Below are positions 36,991 through 47,952 of a stretch of 64,000 bases of DNA, piece by piece. The stretch is from Mastacembelus armatus. Taxonomy: Eukaryota; Chordata; Actinopteri; Synbranchiformes; Mastacembelidae. The stretch covers positions 10,362,828-10,426,827 of the forward strand of contig NC_046650.1 in assembly GCF_900324485.2 (NCBI RefSeq), read 5' to 3'. The translations under genes were made by a program, and so were the position numbers. The notes beneath the pieces are model-generated. The model was not told the origin of the DNA, made no database searches, and saw only the letters and a program-made list of their open reading frames with translations. The number at the start of each line of letters is the position of its first letter. Position 1 is the stretch's first letter.

Positions 36991-39900
36991 TATCTTCTCA
37001 GGTTCTTTGATGGGCAGACATCTGAACTAAAGTTTAATCTGTCATATTAATCCCACCTAATCTCCTGTATTGCAACTTCTTTATTAAGTATATTGACTAG
37101 ATTAAGTATTCAGCCAGATCTGGGTTTTTTCTGCATTAGAATAAGTTAAACTCAACATTTAGTGCTACTTATGACTTTTTCAGTCATATTTTTTAATCCA
37201 TATTTGATGTGCTTTCTTTTGCAGGAGCACTAGTGATGGTGATGTCACAGTATCCTTCAGGTAATCTTTGACATTGTCTGTGTTGTGCAAACATTGGGGT
37301 ACTTGTATCATAGCTTCCATCATCTGTTACTGAACGATTGTGATAAATGAGCCTTGTATTAGTGTATCGATTGAAGCAGAATTAACTCACTGTGCCTGTA
37401 TATGTGTACATCTACTACATCTTTTCCCGCTAGTTTCATGTTGACAGCAGGGGTGGGAGGCTTAGAGGCGTTAGCTTGGTGGGAAGGATTATCTATATCT
37501 GTTAGGCCTCCTTTTCTTTCCCCCAGGCAGTGTCATGTCTCATTACTTCTGTCCTCCAGCCCAGATTGTCTGGCTTTAGCGGGACACATTTAAAATGCAG
37601 GCAGCCTGGGCATCCAAGAACACCAGGTTTAGCGACAGAGTGATATGCATGTCCTTTACTTGAGAAGCTTCTTTCAGTAAGTAGACAGGTAAACTTCTCT
37701 CAAAGCTGGCATTCATGGCAGCTAAATCTTCTGTTGTTAGAGTGAAATGGGTGCTTGTATCTCTGAGAGCAATTTTTCTGTTGTCTGTTAGTCAAAATAC
37801 CAAATAAGTATTTGTTCTCAAATGAAAACAATATGTGGTTCCAGCTTCTCTAATGTGAGGATTTGTTTTTCTCTGTTTTATATATTTATAAACCCCCTGC
37901 CTTTGGATTTTTGACTATCAGTTCTGAAAGACAAGACATTGTTTGGAGATTGTGAGAAGCAAAGGATAATGAAAATCATTACTTTATCCCTTTACACTTC
38001 TTGCAGCCCTTAGTGGAATTCATTTTTAATAAATTAAAAATAAAGAACCAACCAATTTAATAGTTGAACAGTAACACAGTTTGAACACTGACTGAAAAGA
38101 CATAATGGATATTATATTAAAGTACCATCTTTCAGTGACATTCCACTTGTTAAAAAGCAGACTACAGGCAGAGACTCCACATCTGCAAAATATTAAATAT
38201 GACTTTGTTTGACTGCTAAAATTTGGTACACTGTGTTAAAAGGACTACATGTCCAACAGAGTGATGTACATATTGATATAAGCTTAGTTAAAAGTAAAGC
38301 TTACACTTGCCACTTTCATGTAGTGTTCATTATTTTGTTTCAATTGGAATCTGCTGAAGACAAAAGTAGGTAACTGTCTGATTATTATTATCTGTTCCCA
38401 TGTCACTTTTCTGTAAGATCTCTTCATTGACTATTTCCTATAATTGAAAAGCCAGAGGCTGCGCTAATCCAAAATTTAGCACCTGAAGCTGATCCACTCT
38501 GACTTCCTTAAATACAGCTTTCAATTATCCAATGGTCCCTGGATGGGAAGAGGTTTAAACATAAATATATACATGTAACTGAAAATGGCTCCTAAAGTTC
38601 AGCCATTTCTCTGAATCATTTGGCCTAATCACTTGTAAATCCCTCCAGTCAAGTGGCTCATTAGAAGCAGTTGTTGGTGTTAAGCTGAGTGGCATAAACA
38701 TCGTCTATAGTGCTTTTCTCTTCAACCTGCTGTTAAACATGCTACAGGGACAAAAAACCATTTCATTCTACCCACATTTCATGTTGTGAATTCCTTTCAC
38801 CAGTATGGGTCAATGACTCTTTAGTTTGTTACCCCTTCATTGACCCAAAACAGGGCCTGTATGTCTACAGACCATGTTTGTTGACCCCTTGCTCTTGTTG
38901 CCTTTAACCCCCACCCCTCTTACCAAAGACGTGAAGCTCTCCTGGCCTTAGCAGAATAGCTAATCTAGATGGCAGGAGGCCTCCCTCCTGCTAGGATACA
39001 CAAGAGAGGGCAGCCCTAATTGCTTATGTCATAAAGCTCTCTGACCCAGATAAGCCTTCACTCCCCAAAGCTGTCGAGATAAACCCCACTTTACCTCACC
39101 AAACCTGCCTCTCCTGATCCACACAAGCCCCCTCCCATCCCAACATTTCTGTATCTTCTGCCACATTATTAACACCCGGGCCAAAGGAGAATCAAATAAA
39201 CACCATGGGTAGACAGAGCTTTTCACAATAGTATTTTTTCTTGAACCATTTAAGGAGTTGTATGTTAAGCTGCGTACTGAATGTATGTATTAATTCATAA
39301 ACCTAGTGAAAAACTATTCTTGTAGCTTTACTGAGGGAAAAAAATGACATTTTTAGATACATGAACAATCTTCCTCAAAGACATATAAAATATTTGTAAG
39401 GATGTTCTAGTAAATCTGAGTAACAGCAGATCTTTGTAGAAGACGCAATTAATTGACCAGAAAGCAAAAGTGCCAGACATTTAAAACAACATATGACTTG
39501 ATTAGGTTTGCCCAATGAAGGCTAACCTAAAGGCAGGGCGTTGAATTGCGTGCTACTAGTGCTCGCGTACCTCGCTCTTTATTGAGCCCGGTAATTTAGG
39601 CTTAGCCACGAAATGCCACAGTGTGCTGGACAGTGGTCAAGGGCCGAATGTCACACGTGCTCTACTTTACTAACAGATGGTTGACTCACTGAACGACACT
39701 TAGGCAGTTCTAAAGCTACACAAACAGATGTTTGTTTTAATTTCTTTCTAAATCTTTTGTCATACAGAGAAAAAAAGAAAAATACTGCTCTTTGGAAATA
39801 ATAGTTAACTCAAATGGTATAGATCAAAAAGGAGCCTTACTGAAAACTCCCCAAAGTCCATTTAATATAAATCTTAATTACTAAATAGGAGCTTTTAATT

Positions 39901-41185
39901 GGATATTGGCCTGCCTCACCCTGTAATCACCCATCACATGCTACTGGTGCAGGGATGACTGTAAATCCCCATCTTAAACTCTTAAACCATGTTACACTAC
40001 AGGTTAATTTCAACTGTGTCAAGTGCCCAGTGAATAATACTTCTGGTATCATGTAGTTTCCACTACTTGAAATATACATATCACTCCCTAATGTAATAAC
40101 ACAATTTCTGGTTGATTGTTCTTATAAACTTTTCTTAACATTATTTGTCATTACCAATCCCTCTGGTGAGGTTAATTGATTTTAAGTATTTCCAAACGCT
40201 CAAAGAACTTTCTAATGAATGGCAGTATTATACAGTGGGTTTAAAAACTGACTGTACCCTGAAGAATACTTAAAAGCAAGTTATGGGTCAAAAAGTGTCA
40301 TCCAGCAGGTTTATTAGAAACTCCAACAATACAAATTGGGCTTTATATTTTGTGAACACAAAAGAAAAAATAAATACTAAAAATGCAATTTCAAGTAAGG
40401 AAGGACACATTAGGAAGAAAACACCACACCACATCATTACACAATGTAATTTCTTGAAATTGATCACACTCCAAAAAATACCAAATAACATTTATTTTAT
40501 AGTGGTTCTAAATGTTCAATATCAAACATACTTTTTTGCACCTAATACAGTTTTGTGCTACAGTTTTCCTGCATGAGGTAATTAAAAATGGTTCAACCAA
40601 TTCCAGTGAAACATTTTCATCACAATAAATATACAAAACACTACCAGTGAGGAAGGAAAAATTATTTTAAACTCTTGAAATAAACAATTACAGAACAATT
40701 GAACAGTTAAAAGTAAACTGAAATAAACATCTTTTGTATATGTATTTTCACTAAACAAACAAAAGAGTGGTAGTCAAGCTTGTACCTGTGGCTTTCCCCT
40801 GGCCATGATGCACTCTTATTTCAGTAGGTGAAAAAAACAGCTCTCAATAAACCAACAGACTACTAGTGTAAGGTCCTCAGTACTACAATACAGTAGTTTT
40901 CAACAGTACTGACAAAAAGCCTGTTTTTTGTACAATGTCTCTATGTAAAGTTCCTCAGTGCTTTGTTGGCCTCATGACATGTAAGTAATCAGCTCGGTTT
41001 GACGCAAGAACAAGCACTCACAGGGTGCTAAAAGCTGACAGCTGTGGTGCAGACTAAATTCACATCCCTCTGAGCACCAAACAACACTGGTGTTGTGTAA
41101 TCCCTGTGTTCTGCTGTAGTGTTTCTAAGACTCACTTCAGGTTAAATATATACAGCAACTGAGTATTTAACACTCAAGTGCCTGT

Positions 41186-41198
41186 TGCCATCTGGTGG
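41186..41198 (-). promoter_or_regulatory. CTCF-like motif, reverse
   Basis: On the minus strand CCACCAGATGGCA fits the vertebrate CTCF core at every tested position. It lies in the b4gat1 3' UTR and faces the forward motif at 26,341, so the pair is convergent around six7. Confidence 0.4.
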
Positions 41199-41838
41199 CA
41201 GAAGCAAAAAGATTTACGAGGACTGAAATTTTGAATCACAGCTTATTTCCTGTTAAACCAAAGTAACAGTTTTGTAAAAACTGGCTAATAGTCAGACTGA
41301 ATTGTCTGTTTAATATTAGTGAAAAGGTGAAAAACAATCTAAAACCTTAAGCTTGAGGTTATGTAGTGTGAAATCAAGACTTTTTTTTGTCAGTTTCTCT
41401 GAATATGGAGATGCTTTGTCTTGAAATTACATTTTTATACATGGAAATGTTTTAAAACAGAACATGTACTTAATATAGTTATGTTAACATCAGTCAAATG
41501 GCACTGAGATTTTAAATGTGCATTTGATTAAAAAACAGTTGAGTGCCCAGCTAGATTTTCACCACATTATTTTGTCTTTTCAGTCTCAACTAGGGAAACA
41601 CTGGCTTCCCCAGAGACTACTTCCCTGCTGCTCATTTTCAGAGACTTGAAATAAATACAAGAGTCGGAGTAGCTAAAACTGCTATTGTGCCGTCATGATG
41701 GGGAATCAGAGAAAAATTAGGACATTTTGGGATAAATCAGAACCAGGTTAAAAGAAAAATGTATGCCCATCATTTCAGCAGAATACTGATTTTTTTCAGA
41801 GACTGATACAGAGACGATGCCATTTCCTTGTCTTCTCC

Positions 41839-43500
41839 TCAGCATCGTCGAGTGGAGGATGGATATTTGGTTTTCAGGCCCTCTTTGAAGCTGCGAAACA
41901 GAACACGGTTGCGTTTGTTCTCCTCATCTTTCCTGGCATGGAACTCCCCCTGTATTTTGAAGCCCCGGTGCACCACGAAGGCTGAGCTCAACACAGGAAA
42001 CCTGTATCCAGCTACATGGAGCTCACAGGCCTGGAAAAAGAAGATTGAAAGAAAGGATGAGAAGGCTGATACAGAAGTGGGAAGTGATGAGAAGGAAAGG
42101 AAATGAGAAATAGAAGAAAGTGACAGACAAAACTGGTACTATGCACTATGTACTATGTAGGTGAGAACAAAGGTCACAGCAAGCAGGAGGGACAGGAAGC
42201 AAGGAGAATCTATTTCTATGGCTGATAGTATGTCAGTTATTTGTAAGCACTTGTGAAAATATCCTAAATCAAGGTCTGTTTGCAAACTTTTGTCTTGGAG
42301 GGTTTGTTTTTTGTTTAGTTTTGTTTTTACGGTCTATATCAGGTATTCATGTGTTGCATGATTCAAAGATTTCTTAAATATTGATTATGTACTGACCTGA
42401 CTGATACGATTGAAACCATATTGCTTGAAGTTCTCATCATAGAGGGGCACGGTGCGGGGACCAATGTAGAAAGGCTCCCAAGGGTCCACCCAGGTGAGTG
42501 TGTAGGCAACTTCCAGGGTGCCTGTGCCTCTGACGTGGCTGTTAACCCACTGTGAGTAGTTGGTGGGGGCCTGACAGCGAGGACACAGCTCTTCATAAAA
42601 CGGACGGACTTCACCTACCTGGTAGAGCTGGACCAGCTCAGCCTTGGTGGCAGGCATCTTCCTGGCGTGGCGGATCTCAAAAGCAGGCAACACAAATACT
42701 TCATCACTTGCTGGCTCACGCCTCATGATCATGGCCAAGAACTGCTGGTGCAGGTCAGCACTTGGCATCATATCGATGTCAATGACCAGGATGTAAGAGG
42801 ACTCTGTGCCACCCCGGGCTACATTACGAAGAAGGTTGTTGGGGTAGGAGACATTTCCACTGATGGCATAGTTCTTGTATGTATCACTGTGGGTTTCCAG
42901 TCTAGAAAATACTGAGGTACAGTCCTCAAGCCCTGCAAAATGCTCACGGTCCTGCTCAGGGAAACTGGCCATCTCTCCTGAGAGGCAGACCAGGTGGAAG
43001 TCCACCAGGGCTTGGATCTGAGGGCAGAAGAAGCTGAGTGCATAGACCAGAGCTGTGGCAATCTTGACATCTTGCCCATGTGCGAATATGGCCACAGAGA
43101 GTGGGTTCTGCCATCTTTCCACGAGAGATTCCAGGTGATGCAGGTTGTTGATGGTCGTGTGAGTGGCTAAAGCCAGGACATTTGAGCCGGGGTCGGATCC
43201 TGGTTTCTGATTTGTGGTGAAATCACTTTTGATCAAGTTTTTGTACACCCGGTACTGCCCACTGTTGTCGAAGATCCCACCAGTAGACAGAGAGTACCTC
43301 AGACGCTCCTTCCGCGAATTTTTCTCGGGGTGCGCATTTTTCTTTGCTCCAGAGCCTCCAAAGAGCTCAGAGTATCGATACCGCTGCTGCTTACCGTGAA
43401 ATTTTGACAAGAAGGACAGATATATAAGCTGCAGGAGCGCCACGATCAGCAGAGCACTCAGCACCACTTTGAAGGCGGAACATTTCTTGGAGAGATGCAT
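41839..43500 (-). CDS. b4gat1: b4gat1, beta-1,4-glucuronyltransferase 1
   Basis: Minus-strand exons 43500-42397 and 42030-41839 give 431 residues (human 415). B4GAT1 is a Golgi type II membrane enzyme that adds a beta-1,4 glucuronic acid to xylose on alpha-dystroglycan, the primer that LARGE extends into matriglycan; loss causes dystroglycanopathy in human. A single signal anchor spans about residues 9-31 (VVLSALLIVALLQLIYLSFL). The DXD metal site is DID at 241-243 (YILVIDIDMMPS). Family blocks VSYPNNLLRN, LVQLYQVGEVRPFY, CQAPTNYS, WDPWEPF-like WVDPWEPFYIG and YGFNRISQACELHVAG are intact, and it ends PSSTRRC like the human PNSPRRC. The frame is open 29 codons upstream to 43587, but the Met at 43500 matches the human start and precedes the anchor. 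The 3' UTR probably runs to about 40,290, where a minus AATAAA sits at 40315-40310. Confidence 0.95.
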
Positions 43501-44024
43501 TCCAGAAAAACTGCGAAGTTGCTGATTACTGTACACAAAGCAGGCCCAAACACTGGGGCTGTTTCTTTGTAGGATATTTCTGTCCAAGCGTCCCAGCTAA
43601 TGTTACCTACATTGCTACCATAATGCTAATACTGCAGCCTCCATGAGGCTGGAAACGCGACGAATTCTTGACTGCATTTCTTCACTGCTTCGTGGCAACT
43701 CTGCCCCAGAGTTTCAAATGACCGTCGACAACGCGAATAAAACAACGAAACAGATCCAGTTTCTGTGATCTCCATCAAAACAGTACATTTGCTTCCACTC
43801 AGCGCCTGAGCTGCTCCTGCGACAGCGGCGCACATCGATGTGTAATAACCGTAATATCTGGGGTAAATGCGCCGCTAAATTCGACCCTGAAGAACAGCCA
43901 GTTGGCCTTGGGGTAGTTGGAACTGGTTGCACGGTTGACCGTAAAGGGCTATTTTCACCATTTAAATAGCAACATAGATATATTTTTAATAAAAATGGAC
44001 GCGATGAAATATTACAGTACATGA

Positions 44025-44106
44025 GACGAGGTGGCCGAGTGGTTAAGGCGATGGACTGCTAATCCATTGTGCTCTGCACGCGTGGGTTCGAATCCCATCC
44101 TCGTCG
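44025..44106 (+). tRNA. tRNA-Ser(GCU)
   Basis: An 82-base tRNA with acceptor stem GACGAGG pairing with CCTCGTC, discriminator G at 44106, and anticodon GCT at 44058-44060 in loop CTGCTAA with stem ATGGA/TCCAT. The long variable arm (TGTGCTCTGCACG) is typical of serine tRNA. The A box (TGGCCGAGTGG, 44032-44042) and B box (GGTTCGAATCC, 44085-44095) are canonical, with a TTTTT pol III terminator at 44114-44118. There is no intron and no encoded CCA. It looks functional and lies alone between b4gat1 and pfdn2. Confidence 0.97.
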
Positions 44107-44119
44107 ATATTTATTTTTC

Positions 44120-44930
44120 CTACTTTCATAAACAGGCTTTTCTAAACAGCCTGGATAAAGGTACTCATTGGCAGGTTCTAAATATATTTTATAAATAACA
44201 TGCAACGACACTATCAAATAGAGGAATATGTTCACCAATAGGCTGTTTCCCCGACCAAAAATAGCAGAGGACCCGCCCAAAATCTCGTGTCAATATCTTT
44301 ACATTTTAGAACAGCTGTATCAGCAGCAGCTCTTTAAATACAGCCATTACTTACACATTCCAGTCATAAGGAGCTGATTTGTTTAAAAAGGGGCTTTCAT
44401 ATTAAGTCTTGCACTTAACAAAATTCTTAGTTTATTTGCCTTGTTTAAAATACCATTTTCTACTTCTACTTGTCAAATAAATGGAACCTTTTCCTTTAGT
44501 CTACAAAAATATGTTAGGGTTTTTTTTGGTTTTTTTTTTGCCATTTTATCTAAATTTCAATTTAAATATTTTTCACACACTCCAAAAGGAAACTTTTTAA
44601 AATCTTTCTCTCCTTTAAAAGTCATTTTTTAAATAATGCAGAATATAAATGATGTAAGGAGATTGTGTGTCCACATCAGTGGTTTATGAAAATGACTATT
44701 AGAGCCTAATTCTGATCCACTAGTGCAGACAAATTTTGGAGCAGGAAAGATGCAGATATAAAGGAGCCAGCTGCAGTGCCCTACATTACTCCAGCTGCCA
44801 CTGGAAAATTGGAAAATCTGTGATTCTTAACTTGATTTGACACCATTAGTTTGTAATGCAGGTTGTAAACAATATAGGGATACCTTAACAGCTATGTGGC
44901 ATCACAGGAATTTAACACACACAAGGCAGA
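44120..44930. other. Short intergenic gap, nothing recognised
   Basis: AT-rich sequence between the tRNA gene and the pfdn2 3' end. No gene or clear repeat was seen. Confidence 0.5.
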
Positions 44931-45777
44931 ACTGTAACATTCTTTATTCATGACCATTAACAAAAATTTTTTGTCCTTAGAACTACTTAAACAGTGTGAA
45001 ACAGTACACATCAGGTCCTAGGGGGCATTTCCTTCACGGTTTCCAGGTTACATCATCTTCTAATCTCTGAACTGTGCAGGGCTTATGTGTGAAAACATTT
45101 TGTGAGTGGTGGATAAAATGCTTTAGAGAGTGAGGGTGAAACTACATCTGTCAGATTCATTTTGATCTATACTGACATTGTTACAGTATAATCTCTTGTT
45201 CATGCTCATAACACTTGCTATCAAAATGCCTTCCAGGACCTGTTTTACCTTGGCAAGGGTGACTTTTTGCACAATTTCAACATACTTTAGGGCCCTATGA
45301 AGTCAGCCTGTATTATTTCCACATTCTTAAAAGTTGTTAGTCCAAATTTTGTATTTAACAAAGCAAAAAAGGATGTTTACTAAAAACAACCGACTTTCTA
45401 TTTAATATCTGCGCACTCATGCATTTGGTATATTCTAGTTGTGTGATATGGGTTTTTCACTTTGAACTTCCAATGTAGCACCCTGGCAAAATCTTACATG
45501 GGTAAAAAAAATGTTTTGATTTACAGAAAGGCAAATGTAAGACCTTTTTCTTTTCTTTTTTTATTTTTTACACACACTGAACATAAGTAAGCAGAGCAGT
45601 ATATGTGCTGTTCTGAATTATCTCTTTCAAATTATGTATAGCAGAAACTTTCAGTGATCTCCTAATCCAGGTTATCCTATAAAGAGTTCAGTTTTTGAAT
45701 CTATATTTTTGTGACTCCAATTGTGTTCAGTACTGCAGAATTCATAAGGCCCTACTGTCGCCCTCTGTCATTACAAA

Positions 45778-47586
45778 CTATGATACTAATACACCAGCCC
45801 CACTTTTGGAAGCGCCTCCTTCGTTGTCCCTGGATGATGATGCTGACTGGCCTTGTGTTTCGCCTTCACCCTCTCCCACCAGCCGGATATTGTAGCGTTC
45901 CCTGTATTCTGTGAGTTCCCGTCCTTTTGCCTGCATTTGTGTGTTGATGGACTCAATTATTTTGGAGATCTGTGTGGACAAAAAGGAAACATGGTTTTCT
46001 GATTAGGGCCTCTATCTCTACATAACATCATTGATATCTTGTGCATGCTAATACCCTGATTTATCTTAATTTTAACAATTTCACCACTGACATATTTGCT
46101 TTTCTTCTCATCCATTACCTGTTCTTTGTTGTTTTCCAAGGCCGGTAAAACTTCTTTTACTGTCCTCTCCACCAACACTCCTCCGACTAGACGAAAGCAT
46201 TTCCTTGAAGGATCCACTTCCTTCAGCGTGTCAATTACTAAGCTGAATGAAAGAACCATGATGTTAAAAAATTATTCAATCAACACACTAAAGATCCTCC
46301 TAGCTGGTCAGTATATTACTGATGTTGACAAATTATGGACTAAAAAAGGGACATATCCATGTTGTCAATACATTTCTGCACTACACTGGTTTTTAAAACC
46401 AGAGGCAACTTCAGCTACCAACCTGTGCTCATTAATCTCCATCTCCAACTCTGCGGCTTTAGACGCCATACTGCGCTGTTCCTGGCGCATCCTCTGAAAT
46501 GTTGCCACCACCTTGTCATACAGAAACACAGCCATTACCAACAGTATGAACATTCAAATTGTGTCATAATGCACATTAATCAGCCCTGTAATGCTGAAAC
46601 AACTTTAATTGTGACCATCAATTCAACAACTGAATTGCTGAGGGACATAAACATATTTAATTACTAGAACTTCATAAAACATGATGCATTGTTATAGAGT
46701 TGTAGTTACAATTAGCTTTGTCTTAACTAAAACAGTGCTGCTTAGGTATTGATGGATCAGTAATAATTATTTAGTACTAATGTATCAGTAATAATTATTT
46801 AGTACTATAATATGTGACTTACAGTCTAAAGTTTTCTTTATTAGGGCTGTACCTATTGATTATTTTTTATTGATTACACCATAGACAACCATCACAATAT
46901 CATACAGTACTGCTGGTTGGTTTTGTCCAGCCTAAGCTCCAAAATCCCACAAATATTCTTTTTTTTCAGGAGTATCTACATAAAGATAGTGTAAATATTC
47001 TCTAATTCCACCCTTTAAGATCTTTTTAAACAATTTACAGAACAACTTATAAAAGATTCATTGATGAATCAGTAAAATAATCACAGAGCCCTATTGTATG
47101 AAGCCCTACAATTAGCTAATAATAGATCTGTAGGTTTACAAAAGTATGACAGGGCTGGTCTTCAGTATTAAAAATAGCTTCTCCCTTTAGTCTGGGAAGA
47201 CCCGTGTCCCAGATCACACCGTCCAAATTGAGGCGTGTGCACTTTGTTATTGACCTGAACCCAATTTAATAGTTCATCAGAAATAAATATAAAACAGGAA
47301 TAAACTCTTCATACATGCAGGAAATGACAGCTTCCCTTTAGCTGACTTTGCGGTGTGGTTTTGTGCACAATGATAGCTGGGGGAGCTAACGTTAGCCTGA
47401 GCTAGCTGGGAGTGACATCAACGCCTTTAGCTTCACCTCACACGACTCATCAACATCTACAACGACTGCACCGACTGAATGTGACTGAGGTGGAGGTGAG
47501 GATACCTGTTCGGCTGAAGGGCCGGACTGTTTTCCTCCGCCGCTGTTACTGGATTTACTACCCGTGCTGCTACTGTTGGCTGCCAT
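45778..47586 (-). CDS. pfdn2: pfdn2, prefoldin subunit 2
   Basis: Minus-strand exons 47586-47506, 46511-46423, 46242-46119 and 45969-45778 join in phase to give 161 residues (human 154). Prefoldin is a cytosolic hexamer of two alpha-type and four beta-type subunits that hands unfolded actin and tubulin to the TRiC/CCT chaperonin; PFDN2 is a beta-type subunit. A Ser/Gly-rich N-tail (27 residues) leads into the first coiled-coil helix (RMRQEQRSMASKAAELEMEI), then the beta-hairpin region (CFRLVGGVLVERTVKEVLPA) and the second helix (QAKGRELTEYRERYNI). It ends GAGVLVS, nearly the human SSAGVLVS. The exon 2 acceptor uses AAG. The ATG faces the nit1 ATG 367 bases away, and the same head-to-head pair exists at human 1q23. 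A minus AATAAA at about 44,948-44,943 suggests an 840-base 3' UTR. Confidence 0.95.
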
Positions 47587-47952
47587 CTTCGGAGGGTGTT
47601 GCTGAGAAGGACCCCAGGCAGCCTGTGAGCGCCTGTGTAGAAATCATGTCCAGCTGTGAATGATAAATTGTTGCTTTTTTTCCATTCAGATTATAAATGC
47701 AGTCAATCCTGGAATGAGTTACAGAGACATAATATATATTTCGCTGTTTTTGCAAAGTGCATCTTTTTAGTCACACAAAAGTAAAACCCCCTCCAGCAGG
47801 TGGAGGCAGTGTGCCTTAATATATACCGATAAATAACAGAGAAAGAATTAAGCCTTCCTGCTGCAGGACAATGAGCTAAACGGTGAACAAATGTTAATAT
47901 GTCACTGGTATAGACTGATAAGGTGGTAGGTTATCTAACTCACCTCAAACCA
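47587..47952. promoter_or_regulatory. Shared pfdn2/nit1 bidirectional promoter
   Basis: The 366 bases between the two start codons must carry both 5' UTRs and promoters unless unseen exons exist. No strong TATA box was seen. The GTTAGC/GCTAGC cluster (about 47,385-47,410) lies just inside pfdn2, in intron 1. The arrangement matches the human NIT1/PFDN2 pair. Confidence 0.6.

Larger units (their letters stand above)
30850..40290. other. Gene-poor region between six7 and b4gat1
   Basis: No protein-coding gene was found in about 9.4 kb. It holds the 5S-derived SINE at 32,813, the Tc1 fossil at 33,078 and a possible second Tc1-like terminus near 36,719 (TGTGCAAGGATTTTGGGCAC). Blocks at about 34,690-34,850, 37,420-37,640, 38,930-39,230 and 39,500-39,680 are more complex and richer in GC and CpG than their surroundings and may be regulatory. 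Such deserts beside developmental transcription factors usually hold enhancers. Confidence 0.45.

Noticed and set aside
42667-42915. 82-codon plus frame
   Set aside because: Antisense of the b4gat1 catalytic exon.
43501-43587. 29-codon N-terminal extension of b4gat1
   Set aside because: The frame is open, but the Met at 43500 matches the human start and a signal anchor follows immediately. The extension has no counterpart I know.
46096-46497. 133-codon plus frame
   Set aside because: Antisense of pfdn2 exons 2 and 3, which match prefoldin on the minus strand.
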